In this document: positions 11,248 to 22,400 of the stretch, piece by piece
How the letters are laid out: each line of letters opens with the position of its first letter
Position numbering within the stretch: position 1 is the stretch's first letter
Source: Aliivibrio sp. S3MY1
GTDB taxonomy: Bacteria > Pseudomonadota > Gammaproteobacteria > Enterobacterales > Vibrionaceae
Direction of reading: 5' to 3'
Assembly: GCF_028765575.1 (NCBI RefSeq)
Contig: NZ_JARACO010000008.1
Location: 62,001 to 126,000 of the forward strand
DNA: 64,000 nucleotides
Program-made: the position numbers and the translations under genes
Notes under the pieces: model-generated
What the model was told of the DNA's origin: nothing
Databases searched by the model: none
The model's input: only the letters and a program-made list of their open reading frames with translations

Positions 11248-11271
11248 TAATGAACTTTTAGTTATAAACAA

Positions 11272-11295
11272 AGGCTGCCATGCTCACGGCAGCCT
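11272..11295 (+). terminator. Hairpin between sucB and sucC, possible attenuator
   Basis: AGGCTGCC (11272-11279) pairs perfectly with GGCAGCCT (11288-11295) over an 8-base loop. It is followed by CTTATTC rather than a solid T run. It could partly terminate transcription after sucB or stabilise the upstream mRNA. Confidence 0.5.
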
Positions 11296-11399
11296 CTTAT
11301 TCAACTTCATTATTGGATAAAAATAGAAAGATGCCTCAGAGCGTCTTAGGACATTAAAAATTCCCATTAAAGGGAATAACATAAAATGGATAGAACATA

Positions 11400-12566
11400 A
11401 TGAATTTACATGAATATCAAGCAAAGCAACTCTTTGCAGAATACGGCCTGCCTGTACCTGAAGGTTACGCTTGTGATACCCCTCAAGAAGCTTTTGAAGC
11501 AGCAGGACGAATCAGTACTGCTAAGAAAGTAGTAAAATGTCAAGTTCACGCCGGTGGCCGTGGTAAAGCGGGGGGTGTTGAACTACATGATACAAAAGAA
11601 GGCGTTAAAGAGTTCGCTCAAAAGTGGCTAGGTAAAAATCTAGTGACTTTCCAAACCGATGCTAACGGACAACCAGTCACTAAAGTGTTGGTTGAAGAAG
11701 CATCAAATATTGCAAACGAATTATATTTAGGTGCGGTTGTTGACCGTGCTACGCGTCGTATCGTTTTCATGGCATCTACTGAAGGTGGTGTGGATATCGA
11801 GAAGATTGCTGAAGAAACGCCAGAGTTAATTCACCAAGCCGCTATTGACCCATTAGTTGGTCCTCAAGCCTTTCAAGGTCGTGAATTAGCATTTAAGCTT
11901 GGTCTTGAAGGCGATCAAATCAAGCAATTTGTTAAGATCTTTTTAGGACTTGGCAATATGTTTGCTGAGTATGACTTAGCTCTACTGGAAATTAACCCTC
12001 TTGTTGTGACTGCAGAAGGCAATCTTCTGTGTCTAGATGGTAAAATTAACATTGATTCAAACGCAATGTACCGTCAACCAAAGCTACGTGAAATGCATGA
12101 TCCATCTCAAGAAGATGAGCGCGAAGCGCATGCTGCACAGTGGGAACTAAACTACGTTGCTCTTGATGGTAGCATTGGTTGTATGGTTAACGGCGCTGGT
12201 CTTGCTATGGGCACAATGGACATCGTCAATCTACACGGTGGCCAACCTGCTAACTTCCTTGATGTTGGCGGCGGTGCGACAAAAGAGCGAGTAACTGAAG
12301 CGTTCAAAATCATTCTATCAGACAGCAATGTTAAAGCCGTTCTAGTAAATATCTTTGGTGGTATTGTACGTTGTGACCTAATTGCTGATGGCATTATTGG
12401 TGCTGTTGAAGAGGTTGGGGTAGAAGTTCCTGTTGTTGTTCGTCTTGAAGGTAACAACGCACCACTAGGTTCACAAAAACTGGCTGAAAGTGGCCTAAAT
12501 ATTATTGCGGCTACATCATTAACTGAAGCTGCTGAAAAAGTTGTTGCTGCTGCGGAGGGAAAATAA
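11400..12566 (+). CDS. sucC: Succinyl-CoA synthetase (ADP-forming) beta subunit
   Basis: With SucD this makes succinate and ATP from succinyl-CoA, the substrate-level phosphorylation step of the TCA cycle. At 388 residues it has the standard length. The ATP-grasp N-terminus ([35 protein letters not shown]) and the C-terminal ligase part ([17 protein letters not shown]) are clear. It starts 152 bases after sucB, and its stop overlaps the sucD start (TAATG). Confidence 0.97.
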   Translation: MNLHEYQAKQLFAEYGLPVPEGYACDTPQEAFEAAGRISTAKKVVKCQVHAGGRGKAGGVELHDTKEGVKEFAQKWLGKNLVTFQTDANGQPVTKVLVEEASNIANELYLGAVVDRATRRIVFMASTEGGVDIEKIAEETPELIHQAAIDPLVGPQAFQGRELAFKLGLEGDQIKQFVKIFLGLGNMFAEYDLALLEINPLVVTAEGNLLCLDGKINIDSNAMYRQPKLREMHDPSQEDEREAHAAQWELNYVALDGSIGCMVNGAGLAMGTMDIVNLHGGQPANFLDVGGGATKERVTEAFKIILSDSNVKAVLVNIFGGIVRCDLIADGIIGAVEEVGVEVPVVVRLEGNNAPLGSQKLAESGLNIIAATSLTEAAEKVVAAAEGK

Positions 12567-13438
12567 TGTCTGTACTCATTAATAAAGATACAAAAGTTAT
12601 CTGCCAAGGTTTCACTGGTGGTCAAGGTACTTTCCACTCTGAGCAAGCTCTTAATTACGGGACAAAAATGGTTGGTGGCGTATCACCAGGCAAAGGCGGT
12701 CAAATTCATCTTGGTCTTCCTGTATTTAACACCGTTCGTGATGCTGTTGAAGCAACTGGTGCAACGGCTTCTGTTATTTATGTACCGGCTCCTTTCTGTA
12801 AAGACGCAATTCTTGAAGCAATCGATGCGGGCATTAAGCTTATCGTAACGATTACAGAGGGTATTCCAACCCTTGATCTTCTTGACGTTAAAGTTCGCCT
12901 AGATGCTGAAGGCGTAGTAATGATTGGTCCTAACTGTCCGGGTGTGATCACTCCTGATGAATGTAAGATTGGTATCATGCCTGGTCACATTCATAAGAAA
13001 GGTAAAGTTGGTATCGTATCTCGTTCAGGTACGCTGACTTATGAAGCGGTTAAGCAAACAACAGATGAAGGCTTTGGCCAATCAACGTGTGTTGGTATCG
13101 GTGGTGATCCAATTCCGGGTTCAAACTTCATTGATATCTTAAAACTGTTCCAAGAAGATCCAGAAACAGAAGCAATTATAATGATTGGCGAGATCGGCGG
13201 AACAGCGGAAGAAGAAGCTGCTGAGTTTATTAAGCACAATGTTACAAAACCAGTTGTATCTTACATTGCAGGCGTTACTGCTCCTCCTGGTAAGCGTATG
13301 GGCCATGCCGGTGCGATTATTTCTGGCGGTAAAGGTACAGCGGAAGATAAGTTTGCAGCACTTGAAGAAGCAGGCGTTAAAACAGTAAAAAGCCTTGCTG
13401 ATATCGGCAAAGCACTTCGTGAAGTGACTGGTTGGTAA
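12566..13438 (+). CDS. sucD: Succinyl-CoA synthetase (ADP-forming) alpha subunit
   Basis: Carries the CoA-binding domain and the phosphorylated active-site histidine. It has 290 residues (E. coli 289). [13 protein letters not shown] near residue 15 is the CoA-binding loop, [10 protein letters not shown] is in the middle, and [12 protein letters not shown] near residue 247 contains the phosphohistidine. GGAGGG precedes the ATG. It ends the sdh-suc block and is followed by a clear terminator. Confidence 0.97.
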   Translation: MSVLINKDTKVICQGFTGGQGTFHSEQALNYGTKMVGGVSPGKGGQIHLGLPVFNTVRDAVEATGATASVIYVPAPFCKDAILEAIDAGIKLIVTITEGIPTLDLLDVKVRLDAEGVVMIGPNCPGVITPDECKIGIMPGHIHKKGKVGIVSRSGTLTYEAVKQTTDEGFGQSTCVGIGGDPIPGSNFIDILKLFQEDPETEAIIMIGEIGGTAEEEAAEFIKHNVTKPVVSYIAGVTAPPGKRMGHAGAIISGGKGTAEDKFAALEEAGVKTVKSLADIGKALREVTGW

Positions 13439-13464
13439 TTATTTAAGCTAAAACATGAATGAAT

Positions 13465-13498
13465 CAAAAGCCATTTATAGAAATATGAATGGCTTTTG
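13465..13498 (+). terminator. Terminator after sucD
   Basis: CAAAAGCCATT (13465-13475) pairs with AATGGCTTTTG (13488-13498) over a 12-base loop. The T run is short (TTTT then G). It closes the TCA block. Confidence 0.7.
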
Positions 13499-13704
13499 TG
13501 TATTTGTAACTTCTAGAAGCATTCACTTACAAATGTAGCGGGCGAAATGAGTATAAACAATAATCATCTTTTTGATAGGATTGAGTGCTTTTCTTTCTCA
13601 GGATACGACTCATACCGACATAAACAAGTATATGATTTGTTTAAATAAGCAGGCTATTTACTCGGGTCGTATATATATATAAATAAAAGGATGAATAGCA
13701 CTTA

Positions 13705-13726
13705 ATACCAATAACAGTATTGGTAT
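13705..13726. repeat. Palindrome upstream of chemoreceptor
   Basis: TACCAATA (13706-13713) and TATTGGTA (13718-13725) form a perfect inverted repeat around ACAG, extended by one A/T pair. It lies about 35 bases before the chemoreceptor start. It could be an operator or a short dispersed repeat. Confidence 0.6.
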
Positions 13727-13760
13727 AAATTATTAATGGTTATTTAATTTGAGAATACAC

Positions 13761-15371
13761 ATGCAATTTAATGCTAAATCTAAGTATGTAATTATCTATT
13801 TAATTTTTTCTGCTGCGATGTTTGGGTCTATTATTATGGGTGCCTACAATGTTAGATATACATTAGAAATAAATAACGTAACGAGGTTAGAGAATTTATT
13901 AACTAATGCTAAAAATACGATTGCAACTTTAGAGCAAAAAGTAGTTTCTGGTGAGCTAGATGAAATTAAAGCAAAAAAATTAGCTAGTGAATTAATGCAG
14001 AGCTATGATTATTCAGATAATGAATATATCTGGATGACGGATGAAAATTTAACCTTCTTAGCTGCACCGTTAGATCCTCAAATTATCGGTCAGTCATTTG
14101 AAAGCATTGTTAGTCTTGAAGCAAAAAGCCATATTCTCAGTAACCTTACTGTCGCAGGGCAGGTTATTACCTACTCTTGGTTTACAACTCGAGATAACAT
14201 AACAACAGAAGTAAAATCTATAGCAGTTAAAACCAAGTATTGGAATTGGTACTTAGGTAGTGGTGTTCAAGAGAAAAAAGTAAATGATACTTTTAAAGCC
14301 TTTCTTCTTGAGGGATTAGTAATTGGTTTTATTGTTAATTTATTTATTGGTATTGTTATGTTTTTTACGGTACGAAAATATAATAAAACACTAGGTAATG
14401 ATCCTGAGGTTATTTTAAATGTTATTGATCGTATTTCTCGTGGTGACCTAACACATATAAATGCCACAAACAGTCGTCATGTTGGTATATATGGGCGTGT
14501 TCTTGAAATGGCGCAAAACATTAAAGAACTAGTGACAGATATTAATAAGTTAACTCTTGAATTAAGTGAATCATCTCATTATTTATCTTCGTCAGCTCAT
14601 ACTATGAATATCAGCATGAAATCCCAAATGGAGCAATTAGGGCAAGCAGCTGTAGCAACAGATCAAATTGTTGTTAGCGTTGATGAAGTAACTAAAAGTG
14701 CAATTCAGGCTTTTGATTCGGCTCTAGAAGTTAACAATACTTCAAATCATTGCATTAATACTATTGGGTATATGAATAGTGATATGCAAGCATTAGCCGT
14801 TAATATTAAAGATGTTTCAATCGTCATTGAAAATTTACAAGTTAAAACAGAAAACATAGGTAGTATTTTAGATGTAATCCGTAGTATTGCTGATCAAACT
14901 AATTTATTAGCCCTAAATGCGGCGATTGAAGCAGCAAGAGCTGGTGAAAGTGGAAGAGGCTTTGCTGTTGTTGCTGATGAGGTGAGATTGCTTGCAAGTA
15001 GAACTCAAGACAGTACCGCACAAATATCGGCTATGATTGCAGAATTGCAAAATGAGGCTGTAAAATCCGTTACTTTAATGCAAAGTAATTCGGATGATGC
15101 ACATCAAATTGCAGAAAAGACGGTAGAGACTCAGCATACAGTCAGTTCTATTTTTGAGTCTGTTGCAACCATTCAAACAATGAATAGCCAAATATCAGCA
15201 TCTGCAGAAGAGCAATTAACCGCAACATCTAGTGTTAACCAGCTCATTACAGAGATTAATATTTTTGCGAATGAGAATGCATCAGATGTTGATGCAACGG
15301 AGAAGCAGTCAGAGAGATTAGGTTTGATGGCCGATAACTTAACTGCGATAGTTAATCGATTTAAGATTTAA
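13761..15371 (+). CDS. Methyl-accepting chemotaxis protein with sCache-type sensor
   Basis: A transmembrane chemoreceptor feeding the CheA/CheW pathway. From the ATG at 13761 it has 536 residues; the frame also opens at a TTG at 13749. An N-terminal membrane span (about residues 9-29) precedes a periplasmic domain of about 150 residues, with the small-Cache signature ([20 protein letters not shown]). A second span lies near 185-205 and a HAMP-like linker follows. The signalling hairpin contains the near-invariant [20 protein letters not shown] near residue 380. The ligand is not predictable. A bidirectional terminator separates it from znuB. Confidence 0.9.
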   Translation: MQFNAKSKYVIIYLIFSAAMFGSIIMGAYNVRYTLEINNVTRLENLLTNAKNTIATLEQKVVSGELDEIKAKKLASELMQSYDYSDNEYIWMTDENLTFLAAPLDPQIIGQSFESIVSLEAKSHILSNLTVAGQVITYSWFTTRDNITTEVKSIAVKTKYWNWYLGSGVQEKKVNDTFKAFLLEGLVIGFIVNLFIGIVMFFTVRKYNKTLGNDPEVILNVIDRISRGDLTHINATNSRHVGIYGRVLEMAQNIKELVTDINKLTLELSESSHYLSSSAHTMNISMKSQMEQLGQAAVATDQIVVSVDEVTKSAIQAFDSALEVNNTSNHCINTIGYMNSDMQALAVNIKDVSIVIENLQVKTENIGSILDVIRSIADQTNLLALNAAIEAARAGESGRGFAVVADEVRLLASRTQDSTAQISAMIAELQNEAVKSVTLMQSNSDDAHQIAEKTVETQHTVSSIFESVATIQTMNSQISASAEEQLTATSSVNQLITEINIFANENASDVDATEKQSERLGLMADNLTAIVNRFKI

Positions 15372-15401
15372 GATTTAAGTAAATATAAAGTAAATACAGT
15401 T

Positions 15402-15432
15402 AAAGCAATACTACGGAAGGTAGTATTGCTTT
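15402..15432. terminator. Bidirectional hairpin between chemoreceptor and znuB
   Basis: A perfect 13-bp stem, AAAGCAATACTAC (15402-15414) with GTAGTATTGCTTT (15420-15432), has a 5-base loop. The T runs are short on both strands. It lies between convergent genes. Confidence 0.7.
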
Positions 15433-15443
15433 ACTTTATATTA

Positions 15444-16229
15444 CTAGTTATGTGCTTTCTTTAGTTGAGATAGCATAAATATAGCAGCACCAGAAACAAC
15501 CACAGAAGGGCCAGCAGGTGTATCGTAGTGCCATGAAAGAGCTAAACCTGCAATAACAGCGATACAACCAAAAATTGAAGCAAGTAACACCATTTGTTCA
15601 GGCGAGCGAGAAAAGCGTCTCGCAGTGGCCGCAGGGATGATTAGTAAAGATGTTATTATTAGAGCCCCGACAAATTTCATTGAAATAGCAATCACTAATC
15701 CAACCATTAGCATTAAGACTAAACGCATTAAATTTACATTTACCCCTTCAACTTGAGCCAGTTCTTCACTAATTGTCGATGAAAGTAGTGGCCTCCATAC
15801 GATATATATCAAGCCTAAAACAATGATAACGCCAGTATAGATATAAGTTAAGTCTTCATAAGTAACAGCAAGTAAATCACCAAACAAATAAGACATTAAA
15901 TCAACTCTAACATTATCTAAAAAGCTAACCGCAACTAAGCCTAATGATAGGGAGCTGTGCGCTAAAATTCCAAGTAAGGTATCAGTGGCGACTAACCGTT
16001 GTTTTTGTAATGTCACTAATAATAATGCGATGGCAATACAGCAGACAATCAAGGCTAGGTTTAAATTGATATCGAATAAAAAGCCAAGCGATAATCCAAG
16101 TAAAGAAGCATGAGCAAGAGTATCACCAAAATACGCCATTTTTCGCCATACAACGAAAGAACCCAGTGGGCCTGCAAGTAATGCTATACCTAATCCAGCT
16201 AATAGAGCGGGAAGTAAAAACTCAATCAT
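15444..16229 (-). CDS. znuB: Zinc ABC transporter permease
   Basis: The membrane channel of the high-affinity zinc importer. It has 261 residues, the usual ZnuB length, and at least seven hydrophobic segments typical of the ABC-3 family. The [16 protein letters not shown] segment near residue 35 is a family signature. Its start overlaps the znuC stop by 4 bases (ATGA), so the pair is one coupled transcript. Confidence 0.95.
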   Translation of the reverse strand: MIEFLLPALLAGLGIALLAGPLGSFVVWRKMAYFGDTLAHASLLGLSLGFLFDINLNLALIVCCIAIALLLVTLQKQRLVATDTLLGILAHSSLSLGLVAVSFLDNVRVDLMSYLFGDLLAVTYEDLTYIYTGVIIVLGLIYIVWRPLLSSTISEELAQVEGVNVNLMRLVLMLMVGLVIAISMKFVGALIITSLLIIPAATARRFSRSPEQMVLLASIFGCIAVIAGLALSWHYDTPAGPSVVVSGAAIFMLSQLKKAHN

Positions 16230-16996
16230 AATGACGCCTTTTTATTTTTGCTGCAGCATGACCCATCGCTTGGCTCACCAGATAAATCATGGTTATGGTG
16301 ATGGTCATGATGATAGAAAGCGAGTTGTTGATCTCGTTGCTGACCAAATAATGCAATATATTTAGGATGTTTAGAAATAGAAGAAGGAGCGCCAGAACAA
16401 CAAATGTGGTGCTGAAGACAAATTACTTCATCTGTTTTTGCCATTACAAGGTGCAGATCATGTGAAACCATAAACACAGCACAGTTAAAACGATGGCGAA
16501 TAGATTCAATTAATGCATACAAGCTAATTTGGCCTTGGATATCGACACCTTGGGCAGGTTCATCAAGAACGAGCAAATCAGGGCGTTGTAATAAGGCTCT
16601 AGCAAGAAGTACACGTTGTGACTCCCCACCAGATAATTTATGCATATTCGAGTGAAGTAAGTGCTCTGCCTCAACCAGTATTAGCGCCTCAAGATGTTCT
16701 TGCTGACTGTATTTTCTGGCTAATTTTAAAAAACCATGAACAGTAAGAGGAAGAGAGTCATTTAAGTGCAGTTTTTGAGGCACATAACCAATGCGTAATT
16801 TTTTTTCTTTTGTAATTATGCCGCTGGTCGGTTTTTGTAAACCGAGAATAGCCTTCACTAATGTTGATTTTCCCGCACCGTTAGGGCCGATCAGGGTAAT
16901 AATCTTATTTGGTTCAATAGATAATGAGATATTATCGAGAACATGGCGGTCATCAAAGACAACGCAGACATCTTGTAAAGTAAGTAATGGAGTCAT
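16226..16996 (-). CDS. znuC: Zinc ABC transporter ATP-binding protein
   Basis: The ATPase of the zinc importer, 256 residues. Walker A is [13 protein letters not shown] near residue 36, the signature is [15 protein letters not shown], and Walker B is [13 protein letters not shown]. The C-terminal tail (about residues 225-256) is rich in His and Cys ([10 protein letters not shown], then CCSKNKK), which may bind zinc. It diverges from znuA across a Zur-like palindrome. Confidence 0.95.
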   Translation of the reverse strand: MTPLLTLQDVCVVFDDRHVLDNISLSIEPNKIITLIGPNGAGKSTLVKAILGLQKPTSGIITKEKKLRIGYVPQKLHLNDSLPLTVHGFLKLARKYSQQEHLEALILVEAEHLLHSNMHKLSGGESQRVLLARALLQRPDLLVLDEPAQGVDIQGQISLYALIESIRHRFNCAVFMVSHDLHLVMAKTDEVICLQHHICCSGAPSSISKHPKYIALFGQQRDQQLAFYHHDHHHNHDLSGEPSDGSCCSKNKKASL

Positions 16997-17025
16997 TTTT
17001 TAATAAGAGTCATTTGCAATTAGTA

Positions 17026-17047
17026 AGTGTTATAATGTAACATTTTA
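17026..17047. promoter_or_regulatory. Zur box between znuC and znuA
   Basis: AAGTGTTATAATGTAACATTTT contains TGTTATAATGTAACA (17029-17043). It is near-palindromic and closely resembles the gamma-proteobacterial Zur operator (GTTATAATATAAC type). It lies in the 88-bp gap between divergent znuCB and znuA and can control both directions. Confidence 0.85.
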
Positions 17048-17084
17048 GAAATCCAATCGCCATCACATTTTTTAAGAGAAGATC

Positions 17085-17978
17085 ATGAGTAAAAAAATTC
17101 AATTCGTTGCCTTATGTTTATGCACTTTATTAGGGGCTCAAGCCCAAGCGATGACAGTATTGTCCTCAGTGAAACCAATTCACTTAATTGTGCAAGAGTT
17201 AACTCGTGATGTATCAGATTCATCTTATCTTGTACCACAAAGTGCTTCTCCTCATGATTATGCGTTACGTCCTTCAGATATAAAGAAAGTAAAAAAAGCA
17301 GATATGATCATTTGGTATGGAAATGATTTAGAACCCTTTCTAAGTAAAATATTAGAAGATCAAAAAAATGTAGTAACGATTAGCCAGTTTAGTTCGGTTG
17401 ATTTTTTCCATTTTGATCAACATGATCACGATGCTCATGGCGAAGACGATGGTCATCATCACAATACCGACCCGCATTTCTGGTTAGGTCCAAAGGAATC
17501 ACTAGGTGTCGCAAAAGAGATAACAGTACAGTTGATTAAAAAGGATCCATTGAATAAAGAACAATATCAGTCTAACCTTGCAGTGTTTGAAAATAAGTTA
17601 ACACAGGCAGTGAAGACAATTTCAGACCAACTGAAACCAGTGCAAGATAAGGGGTACTTCGTATTTCATGATGCATATGGTTATTTTGAACGTTATTTTG
17701 GAATGAATAACTTGGGGCACTTTACGGTGAGTCCGGATAGAAAACCGGGTGCAAAAACTTTGATTAATATAAAAAAATCACTTTTAAATCAGCAAGCAGT
17801 ATGTGTCTTTGCAGAGCCTCAGTTTGAACCAGCAATTGTGACAACAATTACCAGAGGCACTGAGGTGCATAAAGGTGAATTAGATCCTTTAGCGATACAA
17901 CAAGCAGATGAAGAGGGTGCTTATTTTATATTTTTATCAACCATCAGTAATGAGTTATCACGTTGTCTAAGTCAATAA
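17085..17978 (+). CDS. znuA: Periplasmic zinc-binding protein of the Znu ABC transporter
   Basis: Captures zinc in the periplasm for ZnuBC. It has 297 residues with a signal peptide ending near AQAQA (residue 22). Cluster A-I metal-site histidines are expected in SPHDYALRPS, DPHFWLGPKE and VFHDAYGYFERYF. The acidic, His-rich loop (HFDQHDHDAHGEDDGHHHN, near residues 108-126) is the usual mobile zinc-trapping loop. AAGAGAAGATC precedes the ATG. The end overlaps the next gene by 16 bases. Confidence 0.95.
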   Translation: MSKKIQFVALCLCTLLGAQAQAMTVLSSVKPIHLIVQELTRDVSDSSYLVPQSASPHDYALRPSDIKKVKKADMIIWYGNDLEPFLSKILEDQKNVVTISQFSSVDFFHFDQHDHDAHGEDDGHHHNTDPHFWLGPKESLGVAKEITVQLIKKDPLNKEQYQSNLAVFENKLTQAVKTISDQLKPVQDKGYFVFHDAYGYFERYFGMNNLGHFTVSPDRKPGAKTLINIKKSLLNQQAVCVFAEPQFEPAIVTTITRGTEVHKGELDPLAIQQADEEGAYFIFLSTISNELSRCLSQ

Positions 17979-19315
17979 AATATAAAGAAGTTATCACCAC
18001 TAGATTTGGTTCGCTATCTAAAAGGCATAAGATTGTTCTATTGTCGTTATTCCTATTTACTTGCGCTATTTTTATTTGGAAACCAACAGATAGCTTACAG
18101 AGGACTTCTTCTGTTTCAAATAGAAATGAGGTTTCTTTATCAAGCGAAAATCTTCAAACATTAGCAGATCAGAACAGTGAACCAGTAGGCACTATTTTTG
18201 AACCTAATGATCCTGAATTTAATGCGCCTAAAGATGAACTAGATGAACAATTAGCCGCAAAAGATATCTTACATTCTCATACTGTCGCTTCAGGTGAAAC
18301 GTTAGGTGCTATTTTTAATCAATATGCACTGCCAATAGCTGATATGTATTCACTGCTTGAAGTGAATAAATCAGCGGCAAATATGCGTGTTGGTGTTGAT
18401 TTAGAATGGCAACAGGATGAAAGTGGGAAATTAACTGAGTTAAAAATTCATCGTAATATTAAAAATACGGATGTTTACGCTTGGAATGGAAACCAATATA
18501 CCTTCGAGCAAGTAGAAGAGAAAGGTGAAATTAAACCGGTATTTCTAACAGGTAGAGTGACCAGTAATTTTTATAATTCAGCACGAGCAGCAGGTCTAAC
18601 ACCAGGTCAAATTCAGGTACTAGCGAAGCAATTGCAGTGGAAATTTGATTTTGGCAAAGAAGCGCGTAAAGGTGATAAATTTGCAGTAGAAATCAATAGA
18701 GAGTTTATTGATGGTAAAGCGGTGTCATCAGGTGATGTAGAGGCGGTATTGTATAAAAACGGTAATAGAGAAATTACATTACTTAAACATACCGATGGGC
18801 ATTATTATGATGTACAAGGGCGCAGTTTGAACCGAGCATTAGAACGCTACCCAACACATCAGCGTTTCAGAGTTAGTTCGTCATTTAATCCATACCGTAA
18901 ACACCCAATAACAGGGCGTATTTCACCACATAACGGAACCGATTTTGCCGCTCCTGTAGGAACCGCAGTTTATGCCACTGGTGATGGTGTTGTTGTGCGA
19001 GCTTTACATCACTCTCTTGCGGGTAACTATGTGATTATCAAACATGGGCGTGAGTACATGACGCGTTATCTTCACTTAAGTAAGATTTTAGTGAAAAAGG
19101 GGCAGAAAGTATCAATGGGAGATAAGATTGCTTTAAGTGGTAATACTGGTCGCTCAACTGGCCCTCACTTACATTATGAGCTAATTAAAAATGGTCGTGC
19201 AGTAAATGCATTGAAAGTGCCATTACCTCAGGCATCCCCTGTAACTAAAGCGGAAAGAGCGCACTTTAAACAGCAAGCTCAATTAACTATTGATGCACTA
19301 CGAGATCAAGTTTAA
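17963..19315 (+). CDS. mepM: Murein DD-endopeptidase MepM (M23 family)
   Basis: Cleaves D-Ala-mDAP cross-links so that new peptidoglycan can be inserted. It has 450 residues, with a single N-terminal membrane anchor (about 23-41), a LysM/OapA-like domain (about 105-145) and a C-terminal LytM/M23 domain (about 300-415). The zinc ligands are in HNGTDFAAP and GPHLHYEL. It aligns with E. coli MepM (YebA), also next to znuA. The apparent start is TTG at 17963, inside znuA, implying translational coupling. No ATG gives the full N-terminus. Its zinc dependence fits co-expression with znuA under Zur. Confidence 0.9.
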   Translation: MSKSIKYKEVITTRFGSLSKRHKIVLLSLFLFTCAIFIWKPTDSLQRTSSVSNRNEVSLSSENLQTLADQNSEPVGTIFEPNDPEFNAPKDELDEQLAAKDILHSHTVASGETLGAIFNQYALPIADMYSLLEVNKSAANMRVGVDLEWQQDESGKLTELKIHRNIKNTDVYAWNGNQYTFEQVEEKGEIKPVFLTGRVTSNFYNSARAAGLTPGQIQVLAKQLQWKFDFGKEARKGDKFAVEINREFIDGKAVSSGDVEAVLYKNGNREITLLKHTDGHYYDVQGRSLNRALERYPTHQRFRVSSSFNPYRKHPITGRISPHNGTDFAAPVGTAVYATGDGVVVRALHHSLAGNYVIIKHGREYMTRYLHLSKILVKKGQKVSMGDKIALSGNTGRSTGPHLHYELIKNGRAVNALKVPLPQASPVTKAERAHFKQQAQLTIDALRDQV

Positions 19316-19337
19316 GAATAGTTAATTAACCTCAATT

Positions 19338-19377
19338 AAAGCCTTTTTTATTTATCGAATAAAAAGGGCTTTTTTTT
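19338..19377 (+). terminator. Terminator after mepM
   Basis: AAAGCCTTTTTTATT pairs with AATAAAAAGGGCTTT with one G-T pair, followed by a run of T. It ends the znuA-mepM transcript. Confidence 0.8.
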
Positions 19378-19474
19378 CCTCTCGCCAACATTGATAATCG
19401 AATTTCCCTCATTGCTATATAAGTAGACTTTTTCTATCATATTGGATCCTTTCTTTTTATTCCAAGGCGAGTAG

Positions 19475-22400
19475 ATGTCTTTATTCAGAATACTTACGCT
19501 AAGTATTTTTCTCTCTTTCTCTACTTTTACTTCTTCTTTTGCAAGCAATACGATCTTTTATCCAATGCCAATTCATACAGATGGCCAGTATATAATGGCT
19601 CAGCAGCTTTTCTTACGTGATGATGGTGCGATTTGGATGTACGACGTGTATGGACAAATTCATTTATTTGATGGACAAAATATTTTCACACTAGGTGAAA
19701 AATCAGGTACACAACGACCAAGAGAAATTTCATATATTGATGATAAATTTTGGTTTATTAAAGAGAATAAAATTCAGAGTTGGTCTGAACAGGCAGGTTT
19801 TAATATTGAATACGAACTACCTCTGGACAGTAAACAACGCAGCTTACACCAGAGTAATGGTGTGTTTTGGGGGCATGATGGAGAGCAGTTTTTTATTTAC
19901 GAACCTGAAGATAACTCATTTATTAGTGCGAATATTATCGGTTCGAATACCAGTTATATTATCAATGAGATAGAAATAACAGATGCTATTCACATTGATA
20001 GTCGCTGGCTAGTGGCAACTTCAAAAGGGCTATTTGAATTTGATCTGGCAACAAAAACGTATACCCCGCTATTTTTGGGGCAGTACATTGATGCTATTTT
20101 TTATTCAGAAGAAAAAGGGCAAATAATTCTTGGCACACATGACAGTATTTGGTTAACAGAGTTAACAGAAGAGCAGGTAACGATCGATCGTAAGATACCA
20201 ATCAAAAAATCGTTATTGTCGTTTGCAGAGACAAAGGAATCATTTTGGTTTGGAACCGATAATGGTTTATATAAATGGAATTTTTCAAACCAACAACTTG
20301 AATACTTTCAATCGATTGTTCGGGATGGTTACTCACTGGAAGGCAATAAGATTTATGCCTTACTCGAAGATAAGAAGAATGGAGTTTGGGTTGCCACCGA
20401 TAATGGTGTCAGTTATTACTCTGATGGTAGTCAATTATTTTCCCGTGTTCGTTATAAAGAAGCGAATGGGAGATTAGACATGAATGAAATTACCGCTATT
20501 TTGCAAACGCCAGATGACAATGCCTGGTTTAGTTCCCGTACCGGGTTATTTTGGATAAATTCGTTGGATTTAGAATCTACTATTCATAAAGTAATGCCAC
20601 AGCACGTAAATGATCTTAGCTATGGGCAAGGTTTTGTATGGGTAGGGACGACATCTGGTGTTTATCAAGTTGATAGTACTACAAAAGAAATCAGCTTGCC
20701 CAAGGGGCTTAAGGGAATTAAGAATAAGAATATTGATAACCTACTAATGGATTCTTCCGGTATTTTATGGTTTTCCAGTCATGATGGTTTGTACAAATAT
20801 AATACCAATACCACTCAGTTGATCGACTTAGGTTTCTCTTGGTTTTTAGAGAATAAATATCCTAGTAAAATTACCCATTTATATGAAAATAAAAATGGCC
20901 AACTATCTATTGGTACTAATATGGGGATGTATCTATACGAAAATGGCTCTCTGACATTTGATTACGTCTATGCTAGTGCTGGTAGCGTTCTTGATATGGT
21001 CGATACGGAATATGGAAACTCATGGATAATAAGTAACTATGGGTTGCAGATCAGTGAGCAGAATAAAAGAAGAAGAGATATCCCATTATCTGAAAAATAC
21101 ACAACACCTCATTGCGTATTATCGACTAGTAATGGTGTCTGGCTGTCATCAAGTAAAGGTCTTTCTTTATATACTCACCAAGGTCGTTTAACCAAGCACT
21201 TTGGTAGTCAAAGAGGTCTAATTAATAATGAATTATTAACTGGGCTATGTTCCATTTCATCCAATGGAACAATGATGTTTGTGAGTAAAGATGGCCTTTT
21301 TTTCGCGAATGAACAAGAATTACTTGAGTATCAAATCACTAACCCGCATGTGGTTTTTGGTCAGATTAACATTGACCATTCTACAGTCAGTTATGGTATG
21401 GATGAAAAGCGTTTAGAACAGATACCCTATGGCGCAAGTATTTCTTTTTTATTCGGAGTTTTACCTGAATTTCAAAACACCGCCCTTTCCTATCAGTTAG
21501 TTGGTGCTAGTGATACCACATGGCAAAATATTGATGGCAACTCACTTATTTTTTATTCTTTAAAACCTGGAAAATATACTTTAAGAATTAAGCCTCGTAA
21601 TATTGGTCACAGAACCAGTCAAGTTACCGAGTTTTTCTTCTATGTCGAAGTCCCTTGGTTTTTCTCACCTTGGTTCATATTTTCAATGTTTAGTTTTCTT
21701 CTGCTTAGTGTGGTTGGTATTTACTTTTGGCGATCAAAAGAGATTAAAAAAAGTAATGAGCAATTGAAAAAACGAGTAGAGCGGAAAACGCTTCAGTTAA
21801 GTAACCAAGGTAAGGCATTAATATCAAGCAATCGACAATTACAGAAATTACTTACAGTGAGGCAGCATGTAATATCGGAAATGGCAGAACAAGTAGAGCA
21901 ACCAATCAGAGAGATTCAAACTAACTTACAAAAGAGAGGGTCATTAACTAATTTACTTCTGGCGAATCAGTGTGAATACAGCTTAACGCTATTGAAGCAG
22001 TTAACGAATATTGAGCCTTTTGTCATGTTGCAAAAAAATAATCGAACCAATCAGGTATTTACACCGTTATTAAGGGCGGCAGTTAAGAGCTGGAAAGATG
22101 AGTATCATGCAAAAGGCGTTGAACTTTATTTAGATGATCATTCGACAAGTTGCTCTGTCTTTGTTCAGCCGCTATTGATTGATGCGATTTTTAATAATTT
22201 ACTTTTCAATTTATTAAAAAGAAGTCAGTGTGGTGAGCAAGTGACAGTCCGTATTGATTGTCATGATCAGAGAGTCATCGCTTACTTCTTTAGTGAAGGA
22301 GATTGCATTAGTGTCGATGAATTAGAAGAATTGAAGCGAGTAGATTTAACCGAGGTTATAGAAGTACTCAACCAAGCTTTAGGCCTTTCTTCTGTTAAGC

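Larger units (their letters stand above)
13439..13760. other. Intergenic region sucD to chemoreceptor
   Basis: It holds the sucD terminator, an alternating AT tract near 13670-13685, and a palindrome at 13705-13726. No open frame or RNA gene is convincing here. Confidence 0.5.

Noticed and set aside
12152-12646. 164-codon open frame antisense to sucC/sucD
   Set aside because: It overlaps two essential, well-conserved genes fully and shows no recognisable protein pattern.
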